A DNA stretch of 64,000 nucleotides from JANWKQ01 sp964624635 (GCA_964624635.1 CAZUXM010000007.1:16367-80366), one strand, 5' to 3'. Counted from the first letter of the stretch, positions 16,729 to 26,814 are shown. A program made the numbers and translations. Notes: a model not told the origin generated them from the sequence alone.

Positions 16729-19206
16729 TTAGAATTGATATGTGTATTGCACAACAAATGATCTTGGTGCTTCTAATTTACCTGGGCGCATAGAATATAC
16801 CCTGTTGGCCACGTTATTGATGATAAGTGAAAATTTTGAACTCTTCGAAATCTGAGCCGCCAACCTCATATCAAGCACCCAGTCTCCCATGTTGTGATCT
16901 GCTCTGAACTTCTTAATATCCGGTACAACACCCAAAACATCATGTAGGGTATGGAAAGCATTATCTATATTTTGCATAAAACTGTTATACCTGATAGATG
17001 CTCCAAAAGAGATAAACTTCCATGTAACCTCTGCATCCAGTTTTAAAGTGTGCTGGAATCTGTATTTTAAGATATGATTGGTGGTATCAGTACTTGAGTT
17101 CAAATAGTTTAACGTAAACCCTCCGGTTGTATCGATAGCATAGTTATAATTAGGCGTTAAGCTTTGTGGTAAAGACCAGTTGTATCCTGCCAAAAAGTTA
17201 AGGGTCCAATCTTTTCCAAACTTGCCGCCACCCATTAATGAAAAGTCGATACCCGCTATACGTGCTCTTCCTGTATTAAGCGATATAAATCCTGGACCCA
17301 CTCCAGGAATATTCGTAAAGTTAAATTCTATGAAGTTTTCATACTCCTGATAATAACCGGCAATGTCAGCATACCCTAAAAAGTTTTTACCCAGCTTAAA
17401 TCCTTGCTTAACTCCCAACTCTACACTCCAGCTTTGTTCAGGTTTAAGACTTGGATTAGGCATAATTGAAACACCACCTACATTGGTTTGAATAAATCTT
17501 TCTGCAATCGTTGGGAAGCGGTATCCTTGTCCTACTGATGCTCTGATAAAGGTATATTCTGCTGCTTTGAAGTTAAGACCTCCTCTAAACACTGGAGTAA
17601 GACCCGTAGTAACGATACTGGTGTCATAGGTGCCATTTACATTTCCCCCTACATATTGTGGATACTTGTCATATTTGCCAATATTAAAATATTCTAGCCT
17701 CGCCCCTAGGGAGATGGTTAAACGGTCAAAAAACTTATTTTCAACTTGTCCATATACCGCTAAGTTAAAGTTGCTTGTATAAATGTCACCTGTCCCTAAC
17801 GAGTCAACTCCTGATGGAGGAGTCGGTTTCGTTCCTGCAAATAATTCAGCAACACCAATGGTATATAGAGCCATAACACCCGTTGTAATGGTAAAGTTTT
17901 TTAAAAATTTACTTTTTTGTCCTTTTTCTCCCAAAAACCTTTTTTGATATTGGAACTCTCCATAAAACTGATGAGAACCATTACCCTGGCCATTGTCATT
18001 GTCATAATCCACCATAAAATACCTGGTTCTTAGGTTATAGGTACTTCCTTTTTTGCCTATGTATGTTAAATATGGGTCAATATTGAACAAGGTAGAAATG
18101 GTTCTGGTCATGGCATTGTTGAATGCTCTGAAGGCGTTTTTTCCGGGGTCATTAAATAAAAAAGATCCGTTGCTGCTTCCGTATAAAAAGTTACCATTTA
18201 CACCTATTGACAACCCGGGAGTTTTTGCAAATCGATATCTGGTTTGAAAATTAATTCTTGCTCTGTATTCATTTTCGCCTGTTAAAACGGTATCGGCAGA
18301 AGGAACATCTAATTTTGATGGACCGATATATCCTTTTTCAGCAAATAGGTTTCCTCCTATAACAAGATCGAAGTTCTTTTTGATTTTTCTAGAGTGTAAA
18401 AAGCTGATACCTGTTTGAAATGGAGGGAAATCTTTAGACCAATTCATGGAATCAGGTAAATTATAAATTCCAGAGAAGGTTGTTATTCTTGTGAATGGTT
18501 TATCTCTTGGATAAGCCGTTCTGATATTAATTACTCCGTTTAGGGCCGCTGAACCATATAATACAGAAGAGGCTCCTTTTATCACCTCTATTTGCTCTAG
18601 ATTTTCAATAGGAATAAAGCCCCAGGCCGGTCTTCCTGCATCTCCTGTTAAAAGAGGAATATCATCCACGAGTATCATAACACGACTTCCTGCCCCAAAG
18701 CTATATCCGCTACCGGAACGAATTTGTGGTTCACTATCAACAATGTTAACGCCCGGTACCTGTTGTAATGACTGTGATGCGTTGGTAGCATTTTTGTTTT
18801 GAACAATGTTTGGTTTTAATACCTCCATTGTAACTGTTATCTCGTCAATCTTTTTTTCGTATTTACCTTCTGATTTTACATAGGTAACAAGCTCTATTGG
18901 TTTTTCGTTGATAGATTTAGTAATCTCTTTGGTTTCACCTGCAGCCACTGTTATGCTTTCTGTAGTGGGTTCATAGTCCATAGAGGAAAATACTATGTTG
19001 TACGTTCCCGGATCCACTGTTAGTTGAAAATTACCTTTATCATCCGTAACGGTTCCATTGGTTGTTCCTTCTACCAAAACATTTAAAAATTGTATTGGTG
19101 CTTTGGTTTTTTCATCTGTAATCGTCCCTTTAATAGTCGCTTTCTGAGCTGTTAAAATCCCTGTAAATAGCAATAGGGTTACTGCCAATAGTATCTGTTT
19201 TCTCAT
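16729..19206 (-). CDS. TonB-dependent outer-membrane receptor
   Basis: An 825-residue receptor with signal peptide (MRKQILLAVTLLLFTGILTA), an N-terminal carboxypeptidase-regulatory-like beta domain (KATIKGTITDEKTKAPIQFL, ~20-110), a plug domain with KNATNASQSLQQVPGVNIVD and IEVIKGASSVLYGSAALNGV (~135-235), and a long 22-strand type barrel ending in an aromatic residue (VQYTYQF). It imports a ligand across the outer membrane using TonB energy. There is no SusD partner and no substrate-specific neighbour, so the ligand is unknown; the presence of a single TonB receptor beside glutamate dehydrogenase gives no clue. Residues around the plug are typical of the CirA-like group. Confidence 0.93.
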   Translation of the reverse strand: MRKQILLAVTLLLFTGILTAQKATIKGTITDEKTKAPIQFLNVLVEGTTNGTVTDDKGNFQLTVDPGTYNIVFSSMDYEPTTESITVAAGETKEITKSINEKPIELVTYVKSEGKYEKKIDEITVTMEVLKPNIVQNKNATNASQSLQQVPGVNIVDSEPQIRSGSGYSFGAGSRVMILVDDIPLLTGDAGRPAWGFIPIENLEQIEVIKGASSVLYGSAALNGVINIRTAYPRDKPFTRITTFSGIYNLPDSMNWSKDFPPFQTGISFLHSRKIKKNFDLVIGGNLFAEKGYIGPSKLDVPSADTVLTGENEYRARINFQTRYRFAKTPGLSIGVNGNFLYGSSNGSFLFNDPGKNAFRAFNNAMTRTISTLFNIDPYLTYIGKKGSTYNLRTRYFMVDYDNDNGQGNGSHQFYGEFQYQKRFLGEKGQKSKFLKNFTITTGVMALYTIGVAELFAGTKPTPPSGVDSLGTGDIYTSNFNLAVYGQVENKFFDRLTISLGARLEYFNIGKYDKYPQYVGGNVNGTYDTSIVTTGLTPVFRGGLNFKAAEYTFIRASVGQGYRFPTIAERFIQTNVGGVSIMPNPSLKPEQSWSVELGVKQGFKLGKNFLGYADIAGYYQEYENFIEFNFTNIPGVGPGFISLNTGRARIAGIDFSLMGGGKFGKDWTLNFLAGYNWSLPQSLTPNYNYAIDTTGGFTLNYLNSSTDTTNHILKYRFQHTLKLDAEVTWKFISFGASIRYNSFMQNIDNAFHTLHDVLGVVPDIKKFRADHNMGDWVLDMRLAAQISKSSKFSLIINNVANRVYSMRPGKLEAPRSFVVQYTYQF

Positions 19207-19298
19207 TTCTTCCCCCTAGGTTAAAAGATTAGCTTATAGTCAAACCTAAATCTTTTTTAAAAAAGTGCCAAAAATTTTTTTTATTGGGGGAATAATAT

Positions 19299-20402
19299 TT
19301 GACAACAAACTTGGAGGAACTAGAAGCTTTAATCGGATTAAGAATGTGTGATGGCATTGGAGATGTCACTGCCAATAAACTCTTATTGCATTGTGGAAGT
19401 GCCGTAGCTGTCTTTAAAGAAAAAAGTAAGCACTTGTCCTCTATTCATGGGATATCTGCCGGGGTTGCTGCCGCCTTATCTAATGAAGTTGATTGGAAAA
19501 GGGTATACAAAGAGGCAGAGTTTATCATAAAAAATAATATCCGGGTTGTTTCTATTCTTGATTCTCTATACCCTTCGCTCCTTCAAAAAACAGACTCTCC
19601 CCCTACGCTTGTTTTTTTTAGGGGTGATATTGGTATCCTAAATTCCAAAAAATGTATCAGTATTGTTGGTACAAGAGCCCCCTCCCATTACGGTCAGGAT
19701 ATTACAGAACAATTAGTTTCGTTGTTTAAAGACCTGGATGTGATTGTGGTGAGTGGTTTAGCGGTGGGTATTGATATAACTGCTCACAGGGCGTGCTTAA
19801 ATCATCATTTGCCTACTTTTGGTGTGGTAGGACATGGTTTAAAAACCATTTATCCCCATCATCATAAACCTTATGTAGACGAAATATTACATCAGAATGG
19901 GGGTGTTCTTTCCGAATTTTTCTCAGATATGATTCCAAACAGAGAAAACTTCCCCAAGAGAAACCGAATCATTGCCGGTATATCTGAAGCAACTATTGTT
20001 ATTGAAGCCTCTAAAAAAAGTGGAACCATTATTACAGCTCAATATGCTTTGGACTATAAACGCAAGGTTTTTGTCCTTCCGGGAAGAATCACCGATAAGC
20101 TGTCTGAGGGTTGTAATAACTTATTAAATAACCGAAATGTAAGGCCTATTATAAGCCTCACCCAACTAATTGATGATTTAGGATTCAAGACAAATTTTAA
20201 AAGGCTTGTTCCATCTTGTATAGATTTGAATGTTGAAGAAGCAGCTCTTTTAAAAAATTTTTCTAATTCTACTAAAATTGGATTGGAGGACCTCGCCTCT
20301 TTATCTCAAATAAGTATAGGATCTTGTGTATCGATTTTATTGAGCCTAGAAATGAAAGGTCTGATTAAAAGCCTTCCGGGAAGTTCTTATGAACTTTGCT
20401 GA
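19299..20402 (+). CDS. dprA: DNA-processing protein DprA/Smf
   Basis: A 367-residue protein that loads RecA on incoming single-stranded DNA during natural transformation. The N-terminal helix-hairpin-helix part (RMCDGIGDVTANKLLLHCGS) is followed by the Rossmann core (SIVGTRAPSHYGQDI, VVSGLAVGIDITAHRACL, FFSDMIPNRENFPKRNRIIA), all characteristic, and a C-terminal winged-helix tail (AALLKNFSNSTKIGLEDLAS). There is no ATG at the expected start: the frame begins TTG at 19299, with a second TTG at 19311 and the first ATG at 19344. An AATATTTG box at 19293-19300 overlaps the first TTG, so the second may be the real start. It overlaps convergent terC by 16 bases. Confidence 0.92.
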   Translation: MTTNLEELEALIGLRMCDGIGDVTANKLLLHCGSAVAVFKEKSKHLSSIHGISAGVAAALSNEVDWKRVYKEAEFIIKNNIRVVSILDSLYPSLLQKTDSPPTLVFFRGDIGILNSKKCISIVGTRAPSHYGQDITEQLVSLFKDLDVIVVSGLAVGIDITAHRACLNHHLPTFGVVGHGLKTIYPHHHKPYVDEILHQNGGVLSEFFSDMIPNRENFPKRNRIIAGISEATIVIEASKKSGTIITAQYALDYKRKVFVLPGRITDKLSEGCNNLLNNRNVRPIISLTQLIDDLGFKTNFKRLVPSCIDLNVEEAALLKNFSNSTKIGLEDLASLSQISIGSCVSILLSLEMKGLIKSLPGSSYELC

Positions 20403-21136
20403 TTTCTTTTTCTGATTCTGATATTAATCAACTCAACAATCAGTGAAAAGAAAATAGCAAAATAAATATATCCCTTAGGAACTTCCTTACCTATAGCTTG
20501 CATTAATAGCGTGAAACCAATTAAAATTAAAAAAGACAGTGCTAAAATTTGAAGGCTTGGATATTTATTTATAAAACGACTTACTCCTCCAGAGAACAAC
20601 ATCATAACAATCATTGACAATACCAATGATGCTATTATGATCCATACATTGTTTGATAATCCTATAGCCGTTAATATAGAGTCGAAAGAAAAAATAATAT
20701 CTAGTACAATTATTTGCATTACCACCCATAGAAAGCCACTTTTTTTGCTTTGAGCGATTTCTTCTTTCTTTTTTTTCTCGAGTTTTTGGAACATTTCAGA
20801 AGTACTTTTAGCGATTAAAAATAAACCACCTATAAAAAATATGATAGATTTTCCTGTGATAGAAATCGGATCTATCACCATATCTCCAATATGATATTCT
20901 CTTGTGCTGTAAAATGTTTGATCAAGTCCTAGAATAGCTGATATTCCAAAAAGCAGAATAATTCTAAATACCAGTGCTACTATCAATCCGATATTTCTGG
21001 CTGAGGCTTGTGAGGTTTGAGGAAGCCGGTTGGTAACAATAGATATGAATATAATATTATCTATTCCCAACACTATTTCCAAGAAGGTGAGTGTTAACAG
21101 GCTAATCCAAGTGCTCGTTTGTAAGAAAATTTCCAT
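20387..21136 (-). CDS. TerC family integral membrane protein
   Basis: A 249-residue protein with seven or so membrane helices. The family signature repeats are present: FLEIVLGIDNIIFISIV near the N-terminus and IIFSFDSILTAIGLS in the second half, with acidic residues inside helices, as in TerC, Alx and related proteins. Some members export manganese or help load it into secreted enzymes; in others the name reflects tellurite resistance, for which nothing else is present here. Its 3' end overlaps dprA on the opposite strand by 16 bases. A TATTTTTG box at 21154-21161 (minus strand) lies 17 bases before the start. Confidence 0.9.
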   Translation of the reverse strand: MEIFLQTSTWISLLTLTFLEIVLGIDNIIFISIVTNRLPQTSQASARNIGLIVALVFRIILLFGISAILGLDQTFYSTREYHIGDMVIDPISITGKSIIFFIGGLFLIAKSTSEMFQKLEKKKKEEIAQSKKSGFLWVVMQIIVLDIIFSFDSILTAIGLSNNVWIIIASLVLSMIVMMLFSGGVSRFINKYPSLQILALSFLILIGFTLLMQAIGKEVPKGYIYFAIFFSLIVELINIRIRKRNQQSS

Positions 21137-21193
21137 TAAGTGCCTCTAAATAACAAAAATAAATATATTTAGACTGTAAAATAACTTTTTTAG

Positions 21194-22216
21194 ATGCAAG
21201 CTGTTGTATTGGTAAAACATGGTAACCCCGAAAGGGCTTTTGAACTAAGAGAACTTAATAAGCCTGAACCTAAAGAAGGGGAGGTAAGAATAAAGGTAGA
21301 TGCTTTTGGTCTTAATTATGCCGATGTAATGGCCCGAAAAGGAATGTATAAAGACGCCCCTCCCCTTCCTGCAGTTATTGGTTATGATGTTGTGGGTTAT
21401 GTTGATAAACTAGGACCTGGTGCTGACGAGGAATTATTGGGAAAACGAGTAATTGCTTTAACCCGATTTGGCGGATATGCTGAGTATGTTGTTGCCAACC
21501 AGCTAGTAGTTCACCCAATCAATGATAAACTGTCTAATGCTTCAGCTACAGCCTTAGCTACCCAATATTCAACTGCCTATTATGCATCTAACATGGCCAC
21601 CAATATTTTAGAAGGTGATCATGTATTAATACATGCCGCCGCAGGCGGCGTTGGATTGGCGCTTATTCAGCTTTCCAAGCTTAAAAACTGTGTTATTTAT
21701 GCCACAGCCAGCTCTGATATGAAAATTAAAATGTTGGAGGATATGGGCGTAAATTACCCTATTAACTCGGAGGAGGTAGATTTTGTAGAAGAAGTTGAAA
21801 ACATTAGAGGCGAAGATGGTCTTGACGTTATTTTTGACAGCATTGGTGGGTCTAGTGTAAAAAAAGGATTTGGGTTGTTATCTGCTGGAGGTAGGATGGT
21901 ATGTTATGGAGGCTCAAGAAGGAGCGATGGACAAGGAATTTTTAACGACATCAAGTTGGCTTTAGGTTTCGGAATATATTCTCCAATAGGATTTCTAATG
22001 AAGAGTAAATCACTCATTGGGGTAAATATGTTAAGAATGGCTGATGAAAGACCATCTATCATAAAAGAAGCGATGGAAAAAATTATTGATCTTAATAACC
22101 GCCAGATTATAACCGATCCAATTGGCCGGGCTTTTCCTGTTTCTGATCTTTCAGAAGCTCATAATTTGTTAGAAAGCAGAGAATCTGTTGGAAAACTAGC
22201 TATAGAGTGGAAATAG
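21194..22216 (+). CDS. MDR-superfamily oxidoreductase, quinone reductase/VAT-1 type
   Basis: A 340-residue medium-chain dehydrogenase/reductase. It shows the GroES-like front (RIKVDAFGLNYADVMARKG, PAVIGYDVVGYVDKLG), the nucleotide-binding loop HAAAGGVGLALIQLSKLKN, and the typical tail IGRAFPVSDLSEAHNLLESR-like segment. It lacks the structural and catalytic zinc Cys/His ligands, which places it with NADPH:quinone reductases and synaptic-vesicle VAT-1-like proteins rather than zinc alcohol dehydrogenases. Likely a cytosolic NADPH-dependent reductase of quinones or enones. It is divergent from terC and separated from rpiB by a 387-base AT-rich stretch, so it is probably transcribed alone. Confidence 0.88.
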   Translation: MQAVVLVKHGNPERAFELRELNKPEPKEGEVRIKVDAFGLNYADVMARKGMYKDAPPLPAVIGYDVVGYVDKLGPGADEELLGKRVIALTRFGGYAEYVVANQLVVHPINDKLSNASATALATQYSTAYYASNMATNILEGDHVLIHAAAGGVGLALIQLSKLKNCVIYATASSDMKIKMLEDMGVNYPINSEEVDFVEEVENIRGEDGLDVIFDSIGGSSVKKGFGLLSAGGRMVCYGGSRRSDGQGIFNDIKLALGFGIYSPIGFLMKSKSLIGVNMLRMADERPSIIKEAMEKIIDLNNRQIITDPIGRAFPVSDLSEAHNLLESRESVGKLAIEWK

Positions 22217-22603
22217 CTTTTCAACTCCTATTAATTAATATATTATATTATATATAGATAAAGACATTAATAATAGTGTCCTGTTCATATGTTTATATCT
22301 GGTACTCTTCTTGAATCTAAATATAGTTATATACAATTTTTGAGCTTTCTTATTAAAATATAAGTATCTGATATATATTATTTTATATCAGTTTTGAACA
22401 TTTATTTATAGTTGTTTTCTAACATAGGTTTTATGGTATTAACATCATTCACTTTGTAGATTATTTGTTTTAAATGAATCAGCAATAATCCTTATTTATT
22501 TTTGGTTTGTTCATTACCTTCTCTATTGGAGTATCAGTTTAATTATGGTAATTTTGTTATAATTGTTTTTTGGGTAGTTTATCAACACTTTCTATTAATA
22601 TCT
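22217..22603. other. AT-rich intergenic stretch (387 bases) before rpiB
   Basis: No credible gene is seen on either strand. The first part is extremely AT-rich with runs of alternating A and T around 22232-22260. A weak inverted repeat, CTGATAT ... ATATCAG, spans 22368-22391. A TATTTTTG box at 22497-22504 could be a -7 element for rpiB with a leader of about 95 bases; a TTTG at 22464-22467 is 29 bases upstream of it, rather far. The open frame that runs from 22502 into rpiB is not used as coding because the family start is at 22604. Confidence 0.6.
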
Positions 22604-23035
22604 ATGATTAAAATTGGTTGTGCTGCAGATCATGCAGGTTTTGAATACAAAGAGATTATAAAAACACACTTAATTTCTTTAGGTTATCAAGTAGAGGATT
22701 TTGGTACTCATTCGTTAGATAGTGTAGATTATCCGGACTATATTCATCCTGTTGCAAAAAAGATAGAGTCGAAAGAAATAGATATGGGAATTATTATCTG
22801 TGGTTCTGGTAATGGAGTAAATATTACAGCTAATAAACATCAGGGTGTAAGATCTGCTCTTTGTTGGATGCCTGAGATTGCAGCTTTAGCCAAACAACAT
22901 AATGATGCTAATTGTATAGCCCTACCGGCTCGTTTTGTTTCACAGGAAACAGCTATAGAGATTGTAGATGCTTATTTAAAAGCTACGTTTGAAGGAGGTA
23001 GGCATCAGAAAAGGGTAGATAAGATAGCATGTTAA
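22604..23035 (+). CDS. rpiB: Ribose 5-phosphate isomerase B
   Basis: A 143-residue RpiB/LacAB family isomerase converting ribose 5-phosphate and ribulose 5-phosphate in the pentose phosphate pathway. Translation from ATG 22604 gives MIKIGCAADHAGFEYKEII with the substrate-binding AADHAG motif, then DYPDYIHPVAKKI and the anion-hole/catalytic loop IICGSGNGVNITANKHQGVR, where the family's catalytic Cys sits in ICGSGNG. Length is normal. It opens the 22.6-29.6 kb colinear block (41 bases to the DUF4175 gene), which is a common order in Bacteroidota, so cotranscription with downstream genes is likely. Confidence 0.94.
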   Translation: MIKIGCAADHAGFEYKEIIKTHLISLGYQVEDFGTHSLDSVDYPDYIHPVAKKIESKEIDMGIIICGSGNGVNITANKHQGVRSALCWMPEIAALAKQHNDANCIALPARFVSQETAIEIVDAYLKATFEGGRHQKRVDKIAC

Positions 23036-23076
23036 TAATGAAACAAAACCCTTGATAATTCGTTAGTTCGCAGTGT

Positions 23077-26000
23077 ATGGGGAATAAGGTAAACAACGAA
23101 ATTTACCCTAAACTAGAGGGATTTATAAAGAAATATTATAAGAATCAGATTATTAAGGGTTCCTTATTGTCTATTTCTTTAGTATTGGCATTTTATTTAT
23201 TTGTAGTTACATTAGAGTTTTATGGTAGATATTCAGGAACAATAAGATTAGGATTATTGTTAGGTTTTATATTATCCAGCTCTTTTGTAGCCATTAGATT
23301 TTTACTACTCCCCTTACTTTCTCTGATTAAATTAAAGAACAGGCTTTCTTTTAATGATGCTTCTAAGATCATTGGTGATCACTTTCCTGAAGTGCAGGAT
23401 AAATTGATTAATATTTTGCAGCTTGATAAATTTAATACTGGTGATAATTCTCTCATATTAGCTTCGATAGAACAAAAAACCAATGATTTAAAACCAGTAG
23501 ATTTTAGAGCAGCGATTGATTATAAAAAGAACCGTAAATATTTAAAGTTTCTTATTCCTGTTTTTTTAGTTTTTGGTTCTATTTGTATTCTATTTCCATC
23601 TATTATAAATAATGGTACACAACGTATTATTCAATATAATAAGGAATTTAAAAAACAGTTTCCTTTTCAGATATTTTTAGATGTTCCTCTTGAAGCTATT
23701 ACAGGAGAAGATTTTGTCTTAAATTTTCATATTGAAGGAAAAGAATTGCCTGATAAGATTTGGATAGAATACGATAACAAACGTTACAAAGCTGATGACC
23801 TTAATAAGAAATCATATTCGTTTGTATTTGCTAATATAAAGAATGACACCCCATTTAAAATCATCACTGATGAAGATGAATATGATTCGTATTCTTTAAA
23901 AACAGTTTCAAAACCCAGCATTAAGTCAGTTAGTGTAGTAGTAAAATATCCGGCTTATTTGAATATGAAAGATGAGGTAATGTCAAACCCATCAGATATG
24001 ACTTTGCCAGAAGGAACACAATTAACATGGAATATAATTGCTGATAATAGCGATCAATTAAAGATTTACAGACAGGATACGAACTATACCTTAAAAGGAT
24101 CAGGAAAGTATAGTTTTAATTACAAGGCTTTTAGTTCAGGTCTTGTTTCATTTAAGCCATTAAACACTGATAATAAATTGTTTATAAAGGATTCATTAAC
24201 CACGGGTATTAATATTATACCAGATTTATATCCAAGTATAGAAGTATCTGAATCTAAAGATTCGGTGTTTTTAAGCCTTTTAAGCTTCGAAGGAGAGATA
24301 AAGGATGATTATGGCTTAAGGTCTTTAAAGTTTCATTACACAGTCTATAAAGAGCAAAAAGAAGCTGATAAAAACGTAATAACTATTCCGATAGCCGGAG
24401 GATTGCTATCTCAGTCATTTAATTATCCTTTTGATACAAAATTATTGAATATGGGTCCGGGAGATAAGTTGGTTTATTATTTTGAAGTTTTTGACAATGA
24501 TGGTGTAAGGGGTTCAAAATCTACCAGATCGCATATCATGACTTTTAGTATTCCTACTGAAAAGGAAATTACAGAGGCTATTAATAAAAGAAATGAAACG
24601 ATAAAGGATGATCTTTCTGATTCTAAATCAATGTCAGATGACCTACAGAAACAGATAGATGAATTGCAAAAATCTTTATTACAAAAAAAGGAAGCTTCAT
24701 GGGAGGATAAAAAGAAGTTGAATGATATTTTAAAGAAGCAAGACGAACTAAAGAAAAAAATGGATGATGTTCAACAAAAGAACAGTATGAACGATATCCA
24801 AAAAGAAGAATTAAACAAGGATGAGGAAAGATTATTGGATAAACAAGATCAGATTGACAAACTCTTTGAAGAGTTAAATAACGACGATCTTAAAAAGATG
24901 ATGGATGAACTTGAGAAGATGATGGAAAAGATGGATAAGAATAAGATGATGGATGCTTTGGATAAGATGGAATTAAATAATAAGGATATTGAAAAAGAAC
25001 TGGATCGTACCTTGGCATTATTTAAAGAAATGCAGTTTGAAAATAAACTAGAGGAAACCATCAATAAACTGGACGAATTGATGAAAGAGCAAGACCAGTT
25101 TTTAAAAGATGCAGAAGATAAAAAAACAGATGATGAAAAATTAAAGAATCAGCAGGATAAGATTGATGAAAAAATGAAAGAAGTGAAGGATGATCTTAAG
25201 AAATTGGAAGACCTAAATAAGGAGTTAGAAGACCAAAAGAATATGGAAGGTTTAGAGGAGAAAATGAATGAAATGGAGAATGAGAACAATAACTCTAAAC
25301 AGGAAATGAATAATAATCAGAAGAGTAAATCTTCTAAGAGTATGCAAAATTCTAAGCAGAAGTCTCAGGACATGAAAAGTCAGTTACAGAATATGCAACA
25401 ACAAATGGAACAAGAATCTCAACAAGAGAATATGGAGGATTTGAGACAATTGTTGGATAACATAATGAAGCTTTCTTTTGATCAAGAAAAACTGATTAGT
25501 ACCACCAACGCTACAAATATTAGCAACCCTCAGTTCAAAGATATAATGAAGGAACAAAAGAAACTGATTGATGATAGTAAGGTGGTTGAAGATAGTTTAT
25601 TAGCACTTAGTAAACGATCAATAGAAATACAATCTATTGTTAATAGAGAAATTACATTGGTAAAGTCATCAATGGAGAAGTCTCTTGAATTGCTTGAAGA
25701 TAGAAACAAATCAGCGTCTACCCAAAAACAACAATATGCACTTACTTCATTAAACAACCTTGCATTGATGTTGAGTGAATCTATTAAACAAATGCAACAA
25801 CAAATGATGCAAGCCCAAAGTCAACAGAGCCAAGGCTCAAAAAGTTGTAATAAGCCTGGTCAATCAAACCCAGGTCAAAGCGGGATGGAAAAGATGATGC
25901 AACGCCAGATGGGTATACAAGAAAAAATGTTAGGATTACAACAAAAAATGCAAGGTCAAAAGCCACAAAATGGAGAGAATGGTGATATAGCGAAAGACTT

Positions 26001-26397
26001 GGTAAAGTTGGCAAAGGAACAAGAATTGATTAGAAAGGAACTTCAGGATATGACTAAGGATATGGAAGGAGATCAGAAAAAACAGCTGAATGATATCATT
26101 AAGAAGATGGAAGAGAATGAGCAAGATATCTTAAATAAGACCATTAGTTCTCAAACCATCAAAAGAAATGAAGATATTAAAGTAAAGATGATGGACTCTG
26201 AAAAAGCCATGAGAAACCAGGATCAAGACGATAAGCGGAAGTCTAACGAAGGTGAGGATAAAAAAGATAATAACAACAAGTTGGTAGAAGATTACTTTAA
26301 GCAGAAGAGCCAGGAGTTGGAAATTATTCGTAGTATTCCACCCGTAATGAGACCTTATTACAAATCTAAAGTATCACAATACCTAAATACCTTTTAA
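23077..26397 (+). CDS. DUF4175 family giant membrane-anchored coiled-coil protein
   Basis: A 1106-residue protein. Two membrane helices lie at about residues 25-45 and 60-85, and a third at about 150-170; a beta-rich extracytoplasmic region follows (~180-500). Then comes a very long Lys/Glu/Asp/Gln-rich coiled coil (about 510-900) with many DDLKK and MMDELEKMMEKMDK-type heptads, Gln/Met-rich linkers (MQQQMMQAQSQQSQG) and a conserved C-terminal end, IRSIPPVMRPYYKSKVSQYL. This is the Bacteroidota DUF4175 family, function unknown. The stop codon is one base before the next start, so it is cotranscribed with the RsbW-like ATPase, ybeY and mnmG. An envelope-spanning scaffold role is guesswork. Confidence 0.85.
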   Translation: MGNKVNNEIYPKLEGFIKKYYKNQIIKGSLLSISLVLAFYLFVVTLEFYGRYSGTIRLGLLLGFILSSSFVAIRFLLLPLLSLIKLKNRLSFNDASKIIGDHFPEVQDKLINILQLDKFNTGDNSLILASIEQKTNDLKPVDFRAAIDYKKNRKYLKFLIPVFLVFGSICILFPSIINNGTQRIIQYNKEFKKQFPFQIFLDVPLEAITGEDFVLNFHIEGKELPDKIWIEYDNKRYKADDLNKKSYSFVFANIKNDTPFKIITDEDEYDSYSLKTVSKPSIKSVSVVVKYPAYLNMKDEVMSNPSDMTLPEGTQLTWNIIADNSDQLKIYRQDTNYTLKGSGKYSFNYKAFSSGLVSFKPLNTDNKLFIKDSLTTGINIIPDLYPSIEVSESKDSVFLSLLSFEGEIKDDYGLRSLKFHYTVYKEQKEADKNVITIPIAGGLLSQSFNYPFDTKLLNMGPGDKLVYYFEVFDNDGVRGSKSTRSHIMTFSIPTEKEITEAINKRNETIKDDLSDSKSMSDDLQKQIDELQKSLLQKKEASWEDKKKLNDILKKQDELKKKMDDVQQKNSMNDIQKEELNKDEERLLDKQDQIDKLFEELNNDDLKKMMDELEKMMEKMDKNKMMDALDKMELNNKDIEKELDRTLALFKEMQFENKLEETINKLDELMKEQDQFLKDAEDKKTDDEKLKNQQDKIDEKMKEVKDDLKKLEDLNKELEDQKNMEGLEEKMNEMENENNNSKQEMNNNQKSKSSKSMQNSKQKSQDMKSQLQNMQQQMEQESQQENMEDLRQLLDNIMKLSFDQEKLISTTNATNISNPQFKDIMKEQKKLIDDSKVVEDSLLALSKRSIEIQSIVNREITLVKSSMEKSLELLEDRNKSASTQKQQYALTSLNNLALMLSESIKQMQQQMMQAQSQQSQGSKSCNKPGQSNPGQSGMEKMMQRQMGIQEKMLGLQQKMQGQKPQNGENGDIAKDLVKLAKEQELIRKELQDMTKDMEGDQKKQLNDIIKKMEENEQDILNKTISSQTIKRNEDIKVKMMDSEKAMRNQDQDDKRKSNEGEDKKDNNNKLVEDYFKQKSQELEIIRSIPPVMRPYYKSKVSQYLNTF

Positions 26398-26398
26398 C

Positions 26399-26812
26399 AT
26401 GAATGCACCACAAAAGGACAACTCAGTAACACTTAACTCGGATATTAATGAAATATCTAAAGTTGAGGGTTTGGTTAGCGAGATATTTGATCGTTATCAT
26501 ATCAACCATGAGTTGTATGGTAATGTATTAATAGCATTAACAGAGGCTGCTAATAATGCAATTATGCATGGCAATATGTATGACGCTGACAAAAAAGTTG
26601 TGATTAACTATAACTGGGCTGAGCCGGTATTAAATATACAAGTGTCAGATGAAGGTAGGGGGTTTGACTATAACAGTTTACCTGACCCAACAGAACCGGA
26701 ATATATTGATAAGCCTTGTGGTAGAGGAGTATTTCTTATCAAAAGATTGGCTGATAAGGTAGATTTTGATAATGAAGGATCGACGGTAGTTTTTTCTTTT
26801 AACTGTCAATAA
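26399..26812 (+). CDS. RsbW/SpoIIAB-like ATP-binding protein (GHKL fold)
   Basis: A 137-residue stand-alone histidine-kinase-like ATPase domain. The N box (LIALTEAANNAIMHGN) holds the Mg-ATP Asn, the G1 box is VSDEGRGFDYNSLPDP, and the G2 region GRGVFLIKRLADKVDF matches anti-sigma-factor serine kinases such as RsbW and SpoIIAB. No anti-anti-sigma factor or sigma factor gene adjoins it, so its partner is unknown. In Bacteroidota this gene typically lies, as here, between the DUF4175 gene and ybeY. It starts one base after the DUF4175 stop, and the next start comes two bases after its own stop. Confidence 0.87.
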   Translation: MNAPQKDNSVTLNSDINEISKVEGLVSEIFDRYHINHELYGNVLIALTEAANNAIMHGNMYDADKKVVINYNWAEPVLNIQVSDEGRGFDYNSLPDPTEPEYIDKPCGRGVFLIKRLADKVDFDNEGSTVVFSFNCQ

Positions 26813-26814
26813 AA

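Noticed and set aside
21154..21161. TATTTTTG near terC as a shared bidirectional promoter with the MDR gene
   Set aside because: The box points only to terC; on the + strand the nearest match (TAACTTTT) lacks the final G, so a second promoter is not supported.
22502..22603. N-terminal extension of RpiB
   Set aside because: The frame is open but AT-rich and hydrophobic, and the conserved RpiB start MIKIGCAADHAG lies at 22604.
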